DNA from: Francisellaceae bacterium
Lineage (GTDB): Bacteria; Pseudomonadota; Gammaproteobacteria; Berkiellales; Berkiellaceae
Direction: 5' to 3'
Length of the DNA stretch: 6,418 nucleotides
Assembly (NCBI GenBank): GCA_023266415.1
Contig: JAHFQG010000069.1
Location: 1 to 6,418, forward strand
The position numbers were made by a program, and so were the translations under genes. Position 1 is the first letter of the stretch; each line of letters opens with the position of its first letter. This document shows positions 1 through 5,206 of this stretch, one piece after another. The notes under the pieces are model-generated. The model was given only the letters and a program-made list of their open reading frames with translations, did not search any database and was not told the origin of the DNA.

Positions 1-547
1 TCCACTTTTCAGAAGCGGAAATAATGCTTCCATTTTCATCTTTAATCATTTCTTGAGACGTATAGCCCAAATATGTTTCGGTTTTTCCTTCAGATTCTTT
101 CTTGAACTTTTCCATAAGACACAGTGTTTCGTCATCTATATCCAGATCTAAATCACCCGCATCTTTTAATGCACGAGCAATATGAAGCAACTTCCCAATG
201 AAAGCAGGTTTTTCGTAATCGTTGGGACGGTTTGGCATAAAAACTTGTGGTTCTTCAAATTTTTTCCATGTATCTTTGGCTTTTTCTGATGAATCATTTT
301 TGATTAAGTTTTCAAATAAATCCTTCACAAAATCATGAGATCTAGAGTACGTAACCGAAACCACTATGCCTTTATCGGTTTTTTTTGGAATTATGTTCCC
401 AATGCCCGCTTTAAAGCGTATTTTTTGAAGAAATTCTTTTTCTTGCGGATTTCCAAGTGTGTGAAATGGCATAGTGGTTAAATCTACATCCAGTCCTGTA
501 AATGGTATTTCTTCTAGTTCACCTGTTTCCGGGTTATACCGTTGCAT
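1..547 (-). CDS. Hypothetical protein, N-terminal part (runs off left edge)
   Basis: An open frame starts at the ATG (reverse strand) at 547 and continues without a stop for 182 codons to the window edge, so the C-terminus is missing. I do not recognise the family. The protein begins MQRYNPETGELEEIPF and is hydrophilic and strongly charged. It has an acidic stretch near residues 130-140 (DAGDLDLDIDDE) and a lysine/glutamate-rich stretch near 146-155, with no signal peptide and no membrane segment. Codon use favours A/T-ending codons (AAA, GAA, GAT, TTT), unlike the more C-rich genes to its right, which may mean a different history such as horizontal gain; this is inference. The Shine-Dalgarno match is weak (TAGAAAA about 4-10 bases upstream). 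It is divergent from the membrane-protein gene at 680. That it is a real gene is supported by the long uninterrupted frame, by sensible amino-acid composition and by the absence of a better frame on either strand. Confidence 0.72.
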   Translation of the reverse strand, partial: MQRYNPETGELEEIPFTGLDVDLTTMPFHTLGNPQEKEFLQKIRFKAGIGNIIPKKTDKGIVVSVTYSRSHDFVKDLFENLIKNDSSEKAKDTWKKFEEPQVFMPNRPNDYEKPAFIGKLLHIARALKDAGDLDLDIDDETLCLMEKFKKESEGKTETYLGYTSQEMIKDENGSIISASEKW

Positions 548-576
548 GATTTTTCTAAAATAGTTAACTGATTACC

Positions 577-606
577 TTAATAATAGTCTATTTTGGGAGC
601 TATACT
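577..606 (+). promoter_or_regulatory. Candidate sigma-70 promoter for the membrane-protein gene
   Basis: A -35-like TTAATA (577-582) and a -10-like TATACT (601-606) are separated by 18 bases. They match the consensus at 4 of 6 and 5 of 6 positions. If used, the transcript would start near 613 and its leader of about 65 bases would contain the GC-rich hairpin at 631-650. The call rests on pattern only. Confidence 0.35.
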
Positions 607-630
607 TGGGAATGAACCACCCTTACGTAG

Positions 631-650
631 GGGCGAGGCGTGCCTCGCCC
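631..650. repeat. GC-rich perfect inverted repeat (hairpin) in the divergent gap
   Basis: The arms GGGCGAGGC (631-639) and GCCTCGCCC (642-650) are exact reverse complements with only two bases between them, giving about 8 base pairs around a 4-base loop. The right arm overlaps a second palindrome, CCCGCGGG (648-655). No T-run follows on either strand, so it is not a typical intrinsic terminator. The local GC content is far above that of the surrounding gap, which suggests an inserted intergenic repeat or a leader structure. There is no second copy in this window. Confidence 0.6.
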
Positions 651-679
651 GCGGGGGAGGGAAATACGAAGGTTGACCT

Positions 680-1468
680 ATGACGATATCACCCTACCCC
701 CTCCCACACTCGCGCAGCATTGCGCATGTATTGGACAACGGGGTACAGTTATACCGAAAAAGTTTTTGGGCGTTATTACCTTTAATGATACTGTTCGGTT
801 TAGTTGGTTACTCACCTTATTTTTTAACCTATGTACCACCTCGATTTGCCTCTTATGTCGAAATTATCCACCATTATAATACTGCTTATTGGGTTATCCA
901 GACTGCCATTGTCAGCACATTATTCATCGCTATTTTTTATCGTTTACACACTTTTTTACAAGATACTCCCTGTGATACCGGGGTAGCGGTTGGTGTTGCA
1001 TTGCACAAACTGTTACCTTTTTTAGGTACCTTGATACTGGTAGGAGCTGTTCTGATGGGTTCATTCATACCCACTCTCTTCCCTCAATATGCCTTCAGCC
1101 CCTTTTTCTGGCTAATCAGCTTGGTGTGCGGTATTGGATTTTTATATGTCTTTCCCGCTCTGGTTTTAACCAGTATTCAAAGCACCACCATAGGGCAAAG
1201 CCTAGAAACCAGCTTCCAACTGGTTAAAGGTCATTTTATCCGTACCAACACCATTTTGGCGGTTATTTTATTGCTTTATGGCGCCTGTGGTGTGGGTATC
1301 GCCATCCTTTTTCTAGGAATGCTTACTTATGGCACCCTCACGGTTAACAGGCCTGATATGGCTCAAATGCTCGTCCAAATGCTCATCACAGTGGTATTTG
1401 GGGGGTATATTCCCGCCTCTCTGATAGTGCTGGTGCACGATTTGGAAGCTAGGCAATCTATGTGCTAG
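680..1468 (+). CDS. Six-segment inner-membrane protein, YciC/DUF975-like
   Basis: This is a 262-residue integral membrane protein of unknown function. Hydrophobic segments lie at about residues 31-52, 70-93, 111-131, 142-165, 191-218 and 229-252. A polar N-terminus (1-28) reads IAHVLDNGVQLYRKSF, and an amphipathic stretch between segments 4 and 5 reads TTIGQSLETSFQLVKGHFIRT. The pattern 'N/D-G-x-x-L-Y-R-K-S-F' at the front and 'S-L-x-x-S-F-Q-L-V-K-G-H' before segment 5 resembles the broad YciC/DUF975 group of bacterial membrane proteins; this is from memory, not a search. The ATG at 680 is supported by GAAGG (668-672) seven bases upstream. The protein ends in Met-Cys with no soluble tail. The stop codon overlaps the predicted -10 box of ssrA, so the two units abut. 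No catalytic motif is visible. A role in the envelope is likely only because of its topology. Confidence 0.85.
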   Translation: MTISPYPLPHSRSIAHVLDNGVQLYRKSFWALLPLMILFGLVGYSPYFLTYVPPRFASYVEIIHHYNTAYWVIQTAIVSTLFIAIFYRLHTFLQDTPCDTGVAVGVALHKLLPFLGTLILVGAVLMGSFIPTLFPQYAFSPFFWLISLVCGIGFLYVFPALVLTSIQSTTIGQSLETSFQLVKGHFIRTNTILAVILLLYGACGVGIAILFLGMLTYGTLTVNRPDMAQMLVQMLITVVFGGYIPASLIVLVHDLEARQSMC

Positions 1469-1471
1469 AAT
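1442..1471 (+). promoter_or_regulatory. Candidate ssrA promoter (extended -10), inside the 3' end of the preceding gene
   Basis: TTGGAA (1442-1447) serves as the -35 box and TAGAAT (1466-1471) as the -10 box, 18 bases apart. A TGC immediately before the -10 box (1463-1465) gives the extended -10 form TGnTAGAAT. The -10 box ends 8 bases before the mature 5' end of tmRNA at 1480, so transcription would begin at or very near that end. The first three bases of the -10 box are the TAG stop of the membrane-protein gene. Confidence 0.6.
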
Positions 1472-1479
1472 ACCCTTCT

Positions 1480-1842
1480 GGGGGCGTCTTTGGCTTCGAC
1501 GGCAGGGCAAACCTAGCGGTGCATGTCGAGCACACAGTTTTGACTCGTAAAAACAAATTGTATTCTATAGTTGCAAACGACAGCTATATCGAAAAAACCG
1601 CTCTAGCAGCGTAAGTTTTTTCCTCCTAGCCACTCGGTTTCTTGTGCCGGTGGGTTCTAGGGGTCATATTCACAAGATAGTCACATACATTGCTCTGGGG
1701 TGTGTGGCAAAACCAACAGAGCTCGCCTCAAAATACCCAGCTGAATGGGGTCGTTTGGGGTTAATTTGAACGTTCAGCTAAACATGTAGATCCTCTAGCA
1801 GCGTTTTGGCGGACGCGGGTTCAATTCCCGCCGCCTCCACCA
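1480..1842 (+). ncRNA. ssrA: tmRNA (transfer-messenger RNA), one-piece
   Basis: tmRNA rescues ribosomes stalled on broken mRNAs and tags the incomplete protein for proteolysis, working with SmpB. The 5' strand GGGGGCG (1480-1486) pairs with CGCCTCC (1832-1838) to form the 7-bp acceptor stem, followed by A and an encoded CCA (1840-1842). The conserved TTCGACGG D-loop region lies near 1495-1502, and the T-arm is GCGGG-TTCAATT-CCCGC (1815-1831). The resume codon GCA is at 1573, inside the conserved context GTTGCAAACGAC. The tag frame runs to TAA at 1612-1614 and encodes ANDSYIEKTALAA, to which the alanine charged on the RNA adds a further N-terminal residue. The length of 363 nt is normal for the family. 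Because 5' and 3' parts are in one collinear piece, this is not the permuted two-piece type. The tag ends in ALAA, as expected for a ClpXP degradation signal. Confidence 0.97.
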
Positions 1843-1843
1843 G

Positions 1844-1850
1844 TTTTTTT
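1844..1850 (+). terminator. T-run directly after tmRNA, possible terminator
   Basis: Seven consecutive T residues begin two bases after the encoded CCA. The GC-rich acceptor/T-arm stem just before could act as the hairpin of an intrinsic terminator. No separate downstream hairpin is present, so termination here is inferred from the T-run alone. Confidence 0.4.
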
Positions 1851-1877
1851 AATGAATATATCCCCTTCCCTACGCAC

Positions 1878-1986
1878 TGGATGCCGGCCTTAGGTAACCG
1901 AGCGAGTATCTGCTAGCCAAGGAAGGACTGAAGACTGGACCCTACCCCCTACGCTGGGGTGACAGGAAAATACGCCGGGGTGATAC
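1878..1986. repeat. Cluster of degraded hairpin-repeat copies in the ssrA to RMD1-gene gap
   Basis: The 1935-1964 copy keeps the outer CTGGAC start and the right half CCTACGCTGGGGTGACA of the repeat found intact at 2925 and 4438. Its left arm is changed (CCTACCCC in place of CCCCAG), so the stem is damaged. A further partial right half, TACGCCGGGGTGATACA, follows at 1971-1986. A possible third relic, CTGGATGCCGGCCTTA, lies at 1878-1893. All have the same orientation as the intact copies. This cluster occupies most of the spacer between ssrA and the next promoter; no gene is visible there. Confidence 0.6.
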
Positions 1987-2062
1987 AGTCAAGCTGTCAA
2001 GTAAGAAGTCAGCCAATTAAGCTAAATATTAGGTTTCTCTCTATCCGCTTGATTGGAAAATA

Positions 2063-2091
2063 TTGAAATTTTTCCATTTTTCTCATATAAT
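2063..2091 (+). promoter_or_regulatory. Near-consensus sigma-70 promoter for the RMD1-like gene
   Basis: TTGAAA (2063-2068) and TATAAT (2086-2091) are separated by exactly 17 bases. They match the consensus at 5 of 6 and 6 of 6 positions, making this the best promoter in the window. The predicted start near 2098 leaves a leader of about 17 bases with TAGGAA (2105-2110) as the ribosome binding site. No operator-like repeat overlaps it apart from a weak AT-rich inverted repeat (GGAAAA 2055-2060, TTTTCC 2070-2075). Confidence 0.75.
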
Positions 2092-2114
2092 ACGTCGGAA
2101 TTAATAGGAATTTT

Positions 2115-2921
2115 ATGACGAACCGTACTTCTTACACCCTAAATGCCTACAGCGCCCCCGTTCACATCAATTTACGAGAAACGCTCGATTTACTACCTGG
2201 TGAACCCAAAGAACGCTACGACCAAGATTGCCTCATCGTTCACCGCTCTGAAATCGCCAAAATTTTCATTTTCCGGTTCGGCACTGTGGTTTTTTTTGAT
2301 ATCCCTCTCGAAGAACATCCTCATTACCTCACTGCATTGGGCATTACCCCAAAAACCAAAACCGATAAACCCTCCTTTTCCGACGATGTGGCTGAAGAAA
2401 ATTTTAGCCTCATCATTTGTCCAGGCCCCATGGAAGTATCTTTTAATGCGGTTAAAATAGCTGAATTCGATTTAAGTAAAGTTCAAATCGTTGCCCATGT
2501 GTTGGCTCAATCCAGCGCTCTGGAGATTATTGAATGGGATGCCGAAGACTTCCTAACCGAGTCCGACAAAATGTCCCGAACCCTCATGAGTGGCCGATTC
2601 GCCAGTCGCAGCCGACATCGGCTGTTACAATTTATTGGTGAAGGTCTCAGTGCCAGACATCGTATTGTCAACCAAGTTCTTTTGCTAAATGAACCTGAAA
2701 AAACCTGGGAAAAAGAAAATTTAAGCCATTTATACCACGATTTGTTCAAAACATTTGACATGAAAGACCGTTTAGAACGACTGGATAAAATGTTGAACCT
2801 AAGCGCTGATGTATCTGGTTTGTTGCTGGAAATTGTGCACACACAACGAGCTGAAATCATGGAGTTAATTATTATTGCACTCATTTCCATGGAATTGTTA
2901 CAGTCTATTTTTTTACATTAA
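2115..2921 (+). CDS. RMD1/YagE (DUF155) family protein
   Basis: This 268-residue protein is the bacterial counterpart of the family that includes yeast Rmd1 and human mitochondrial RMND1. Its molecular role in bacteria is not established. The family signature is seen at residues 50-63 (IFIFRFGTVVFFDI), a beta-rich 'F-x-F-G-x-V-V-F' block. The middle (about 115-235) is predicted helical and rich in charged residues. Near the C-terminus, the pattern HTQRAEIMELIIIALISMELL (242-262) matches the usual family ending, in which a charged helix runs into one hydrophobic segment (about 247-266). The protein is therefore probably anchored by a single C-terminal membrane helix with the bulk in the cytoplasm. 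Length is within the family range. The ATG at 2115 is backed by TAGGAA four bases upstream and by a strong promoter. It appears to be a single-gene unit, facing manC tail to tail with a hairpin repeat between them. Confidence 0.88.
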   Translation: MTNRTSYTLNAYSAPVHINLRETLDLLPGEPKERYDQDCLIVHRSEIAKIFIFRFGTVVFFDIPLEEHPHYLTALGITPKTKTDKPSFSDDVAEENFSLIICPGPMEVSFNAVKIAEFDLSKVQIVAHVLAQSSALEIIEWDAEDFLTESDKMSRTLMSGRFASRSRHRLLQFIGEGLSARHRIVNQVLLLNEPEKTWEKENLSHLYHDLFKTFDMKDRLERLDKMLNLSADVSGLLLEIVHTQRAEIMELIIIALISMELLQSIFLH

Positions 2922-2924
2922 TTC

Positions 2925-2972
2925 CTGGACCCCAGCCTACGCTGGGGTGACAAGCCTACGCTGGGGTGACAA
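2925..2972 (+). repeat. Intact hairpin repeat with a 19-base tandem duplication, between convergent genes
   Basis: The intact unit (2925-2953) starts CTGGA, then forms a stem from CCCCAGC and GCTGGGG around the loop CTAC, extended by an A-T pair, and ends TGACAA. Its last 19 bases (2935-2953) are repeated exactly and immediately at 2954-2972, adding an extra right half. The 29-base unit is identical to the copy at 4438-4466. It starts 4 bases after the RMD1-like stop codon, and the duplicated part ends 10 bases before the manC stop. It may work as a bidirectional transcription barrier, but no T-run follows the stem on the plus strand. Confidence 0.88.
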
Positions 2973-2982
2973 TACCCTCCCG

Positions 2983-4398
2983 CTACACCCCTACCATCCT
3001 GCCATAAACATCTTCTAATCGCACAATATCATCTTCTCCCAAATAACTCCCAGACTGTACCTCTATGATTTCTAACGGAATTTTACCTACATTTTCCAAA
3101 CGATGCACAGCGCCTATGGGGATATAAGTGGATTCATTTTCGGTTACTAAAAATTCTTCTTGATTACGCGTAACTTTCGCCGAACCCCTAACCACCACCC
3201 AATGTTCCGACCGATGATGATGCTTTTGCAACGAAAGCTTAGAACCCACATTCACTGTAATACGCTTCACCTGAAACCGCGGACCTGCCGTCACAGACTC
3301 AAAAGCACCCCACGGACGTACCACCCGAGAATGCGTATTTAACACCGCTGCATGGTTGGTTTTTAACGCCTGAATAAGCGTTTTTAATTGTCCCGCCTGC
3401 TCTTTGTTTAAAATCAACACTGAATCTTGTGTTTCAATTATAATTAAGTTATCTACCCCAATGGTTGTGACTAATCGATGCGTGGCCTGCACAAAAGTCC
3501 GTGTGGTATTTTGTAAAACCACATCCCCCACAATCGTATTTCCCACGCCATCCGGAATATGCTGCTCGGCCACAGCAGGCCAAGAGCCTACATCACACCA
3601 CTCGGCCTGCAACGGAATAACAGTGGTTTTTGGTAATTTTTCCAACAGCGCGTAATCGATGGAATTTTCGGGAGATTGCTGAAAAGCTTCTCGGTTAGGA
3701 CGTACGAAACAGTTTTCTTGCTGACTTAATGCAATGGCATTCTCCGCCGCCGTCAAAATATCTGGCGCATAGGTTTCAAACGCCTTTAAAAGCGTACTCA
3801 ACCGAAACAAAAACATCCCGCTGTTCCAGTAATACTGCCCAGAGGCACAATAGGCTTCAGCCATTTTTAAATCGGGTTTTTCTTGGAAAGACGCCACTTG
3901 AAATGCATCCCCCAGCAATTCTCCCCGTTGAACATACCCATAACCCGTTTCAGGATAGGTGGGTGTTACCCCAAAAATCACCCCAGAATCCGAAGTCGCA
4001 TAATCACACGCTTTAAGTAAAGTTGCCTGAAAAGCGGCAATAGGTTGGATGAGGTGATCGGCCGATGCGCACAACAACAATGCCTCCTCCTGTGTCCGCT
4101 TCAACCAACACGCCGCCAAAGCCATAGCAGGTGCTGTGTTTTTGGGCATGGGTTCTAGTAAAAACGTGGGGGTTTCAGGTAAAAAAGCCGCTTGCTCTTT
4201 GGCCAAAAATCGATGCTCTTCATGACATACCACTAACGGAGCCATTACCTTAGGAAAATGGACAAACCGGGCCAATGTACGCTGAAACAGCGTTTGCTCT
4301 CCCAAAAAAGCCATAAATTGCTTGGGACAAGCCGACCGAGACAAAGGCCATAATCGCGTACCCGAACCACCGGCTAAAATAACAGGAATTAAATGCAT
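2983..4398 (-). CDS. manC: Mannose-1-phosphate guanylyltransferase / mannose-6-phosphate isomerase
   Basis: This cytoplasmic bifunctional enzyme (471 residues; AlgA, CpsB and XanB are homologues) converts fructose-6-P to mannose-6-P and, after phosphomannomutase acts, mannose-1-P plus GTP to GDP-mannose for surface polysaccharides. The N-terminal nucleotidyltransferase domain shows GGSGTRLWP (10-18) and PKQF (25-28) for nucleotide binding, ASADHLI (111-117), FQEKP (171-175), WNSGMF (191-196) and ENSIDYAL (244-251). The C-terminal type II isomerase cupin (about 345-471) shows RPWG (361-364), the metal-binding QKHHHRSEHWVVVRG (391-405) and GEDDIVRLEDVYGR (454-467). Length matches the usual 470-480 residues, so it appears complete and active. 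The ATG at 4398 has AGGA (4406-4409) seven bases upstream. It lies 85 bases downstream of yciA on the same strand with a hairpin repeat between, so co-transcription is uncertain. No phosphomannomutase or GDP-mannose-using gene is in the window. Confidence 0.95.
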   Translation of the reverse strand: MHLIPVILAGGSGTRLWPLSRSACPKQFMAFLGEQTLFQRTLARFVHFPKVMAPLVVCHEEHRFLAKEQAAFLPETPTFLLEPMPKNTAPAMALAACWLKRTQEEALLLCASADHLIQPIAAFQATLLKACDYATSDSGVIFGVTPTYPETGYGYVQRGELLGDAFQVASFQEKPDLKMAEAYCASGQYYWNSGMFLFRLSTLLKAFETYAPDILTAAENAIALSQQENCFVRPNREAFQQSPENSIDYALLEKLPKTTVIPLQAEWCDVGSWPAVAEQHIPDGVGNTIVGDVVLQNTTRTFVQATHRLVTTIGVDNLIIIETQDSVLILNKEQAGQLKTLIQALKTNHAAVLNTHSRVVRPWGAFESVTAGPRFQVKRITVNVGSKLSLQKHHHRSEHWVVVRGSAKVTRNQEEFLVTENESTYIPIGAVHRLENVGKIPLEIIEVQSGSYLGEDDIVRLEDVYGRMVGV

Positions 4399-4437
4399 AT
4401 GAAAATCCTAAGATACACCTCTAATATCTTTATTTGA

Positions 4438-4466
4438 CTGGACCCCAGCCTACGCTGGGGTGACAA
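4438..4466 (+). repeat. Intact hairpin repeat between yciA and manC
   Basis: This copy is identical over 29 bases to 2925-2953: CTGGA, stem arms CCCCAGC and GCTGGGG around loop CTAC, then TGACAA. It stands in the 85-base gap between two minus-strand genes and keeps the same orientation as the other copies. On the transcribed strand the stem would form in RNA between the yciA stop and the manC start. It could attenuate read-through or stabilise the yciA 3' end, but neither is demonstrated by sequence. Confidence 0.88.
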
Positions 4467-4483
4467 CACGCAACCTACACCCA

Positions 4484-4870
4484 TCAAGTTTGCCACACAA
4501 TAGGACTGGGCCGCCCTGCTGCGTTAATAGACACATAGGTAAACTTCCCTTGGGTGACCTGATATTCCACCCCACCATTCAGTTGCATAATCCACACTTG
4601 TATTTGAATCCCTATCGACGTTTTTCCCCGATGTACAATTTTAGCATAACAAGATACTCTGTCACCCACCTTCACCGGTTTTAAAAACACCATGCCATCC
4701 ACCGCCACCGTAGTCACTCGGTTTCTCACCGCTTGATGTGCCATAATAGAGCCTCCTAAATCCATTTGAGATAAAAGCCACCCCCCAAAAATATCACCTG
4801 AAACATTGGTATCTGCAGGCATTGCAATAGTTTTGATAACTAACTCTCCCTCTGGATTCGTCTGTGACAT
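4484..4870 (-). CDS. yciA: Acyl-CoA thioesterase, YciA family (hotdog fold)
   Basis: This 128-residue cytoplasmic enzyme hydrolyses acyl-CoA to free acid and CoA; YciA enzymes have broad chain-length range and may adjust CoA and acyl-CoA pools. The family core is clear: TIAMPADTN (14-22), SGDIFGGWLLSQMD (24-37) and VGDRVSCYAKIVHRGKTS (67-84). Asp37 of the QMD motif corresponds to the catalytic Asp44 of the Haemophilus influenzae enzyme. The single hotdog domain fills the whole protein; these enzymes assemble as dimers to hexamers. The C-terminus is slightly shorter than in E. coli (132 residues) but includes the last strand. The ATG at 4870 is supported by a strong AGGAG (4878-4882) with 7-base spacing. 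It is divergent from xseB across a 138-base gap. I see no convincing promoter of its own in that gap. Confidence 0.95.
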   Translation of the reverse strand: MSQTNPEGELVIKTIAMPADTNVSGDIFGGWLLSQMDLGGSIMAHQAVRNRVTTVAVDGMVFLKPVKVGDRVSCYAKIVHRGKTSIGIQIQVWIMQLNGGVEYQVTQGKFTYVSINAAGRPSPIVWQT

Positions 4871-4948
4871 GGAAAAGCTCCTGTTCTACATAGATACTTT
4901 AAAACATACACGATGCGATGACATATAACTACCCCCCACCCAGACTAA

Positions 4949-4977
4949 TTGCTTCCATCCTCCCATACCTGTAAAAT
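4949..4977 (+). promoter_or_regulatory. Candidate promoter of the xseB-ispA-dxs operon
   Basis: TTGCTT (4949-4954) and TAAAAT (4972-4977) are 17 bases apart, matching the consensus at 3 of 6 and 5 of 6 positions. Start of transcription would be near 4984, leaving a leader of about 25 bases before the GTG at 5009. The -10 box lies inside the left half of the 18-base palindrome at 4973-4990. Confidence 0.45.
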
Positions 4978-4990
4978 ACAGCTGTATTTT
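4973..4990. promoter_or_regulatory. Exact 18-base palindrome, possible operator
   Basis: AAAATACAGCTGTATTTT reads the same on both strands with no mismatch and no spacer. It covers the predicted -10 box and start point of the xseB operon promoter and lies in the gap shared with divergent yciA. Its position fits a repressor site. It cannot form a good RNA hairpin because there is no loop. The cognate regulator is unknown. Confidence 0.5.
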
Positions 4991-5008
4991 TATAGCCTGG
5001 GGTCTTCT

Positions 5009-5206
5009 GTGCCTAAAAAAACGCCCTCATTCGAGCAGTCCCTTGAAACACTAGAAAAACTGGTCAATACCCTCGAAAAAGGAGATTTAAGCCTGGAAAA
5101 TGCCTTAAAACAATTTGAAGAAGGCATTGTTCTTATCCGTACCTGCGAAGAAGCCCTCACCACCGCTGAACAACGTATCTCGACATTGGTCGAAGAAGCC
5201 GAATAA
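5009..5206 (+). CDS. xseB: Exodeoxyribonuclease VII small subunit
   Basis: XseB is the small helical subunit of exonuclease VII. Several copies bind each large XseA subunit to make the enzyme that degrades single-stranded DNA from both ends into oligonucleotides in repair. The 65-residue product reads [18 protein letters not shown], then [18 protein letters not shown] (about 21-38), the hallmark 'L-E-x-G-D-L-x-L-E-x-A-L-x-x-F-E-x-G', and ends with the coiled-coil helix [14 protein letters not shown] chose the GTG at 5009 because the product then begins (M)PKK, as in E. coli XseB, and GGGG (4999-5002) sits just upstream. An upstream TTG at 4949 is in frame, but the added residues do not look like this family and would overlap the promoter and palindrome. 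The protein is shorter than in E. coli (80 residues), lacking the disordered acidic tail. Its TAA shares one base with the ispA start (TAATG), so ispA translation is coupled. Confidence 0.93.
   Translation: MPKKTPSFEQSLETLEKLVNTLEKGDLSLENALKQFEEGIVLIRTCEEALTTAEQRISTLVEEAE

Noticed and set aside
1601..1803. An 11-base repeat CTCTAGCAGCG within tmRNA (1601-1611 and 1793-1803)
   Set aside because: The first copy is the end of the tag coding region and the second is near the 3' helix; the length is short enough for coincidence and no known tmRNA role links them.
1801..1842. A separate tRNA gene at the T-arm and CCA end
   Set aside because: The T-arm and acceptor strand pair with the 5' strand at 1480-1486 and belong to tmRNA; there is no anticodon arm of tRNA type nearby.
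1815..1842. Attachment site for an integrated island at the ssrA 3' end, a common integration target
   Set aside because: No second copy of the ssrA 3' end and no integrase gene is visible downstream in the window, and the genes to the right are ordinary chromosomal genes.
2507..2890. A 127-codon frame on the minus strand opposite the RMD1-like gene
   Set aside because: The plus-strand frame has family motifs, a promoter and a ribosome site; the antisense frame has none and its serine/arginine-rich composition is typical of a shadow.
2935..2972. Start of a CRISPR array because of the directly repeated 19-base unit
   Set aside because: The two units touch with no spacer, there are only two, and the element occurs elsewhere as a single hairpin; no cas gene is present.
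3160..4016. Several plus-strand frames of 60-95 codons opposite manC, and similar frames opposite yciA, ispA and the membrane-protein gene
   Set aside because: They lie wholly within well-supported genes, have odd histidine/proline/threonine-rich compositions, and lack ribosome sites.
4973..4990. LexA (SOS) box at the 18-base palindrome, suggested by its CTG and CAG triplets and by xseB being a repair gene
   Set aside because: The gammaproteobacterial LexA site is CTG-N10-CAG. Here the order is reversed (CAG directly followed by CTG), so the half-sites point the wrong way.
4949..5008. An N-terminal extension of XseB starting at TTG 4949
   Set aside because: The added residues do not resemble XseB, contain no helix of the family, and would overlap the candidate promoter and palindrome; GTG at 5009 gives the expected PKK start.
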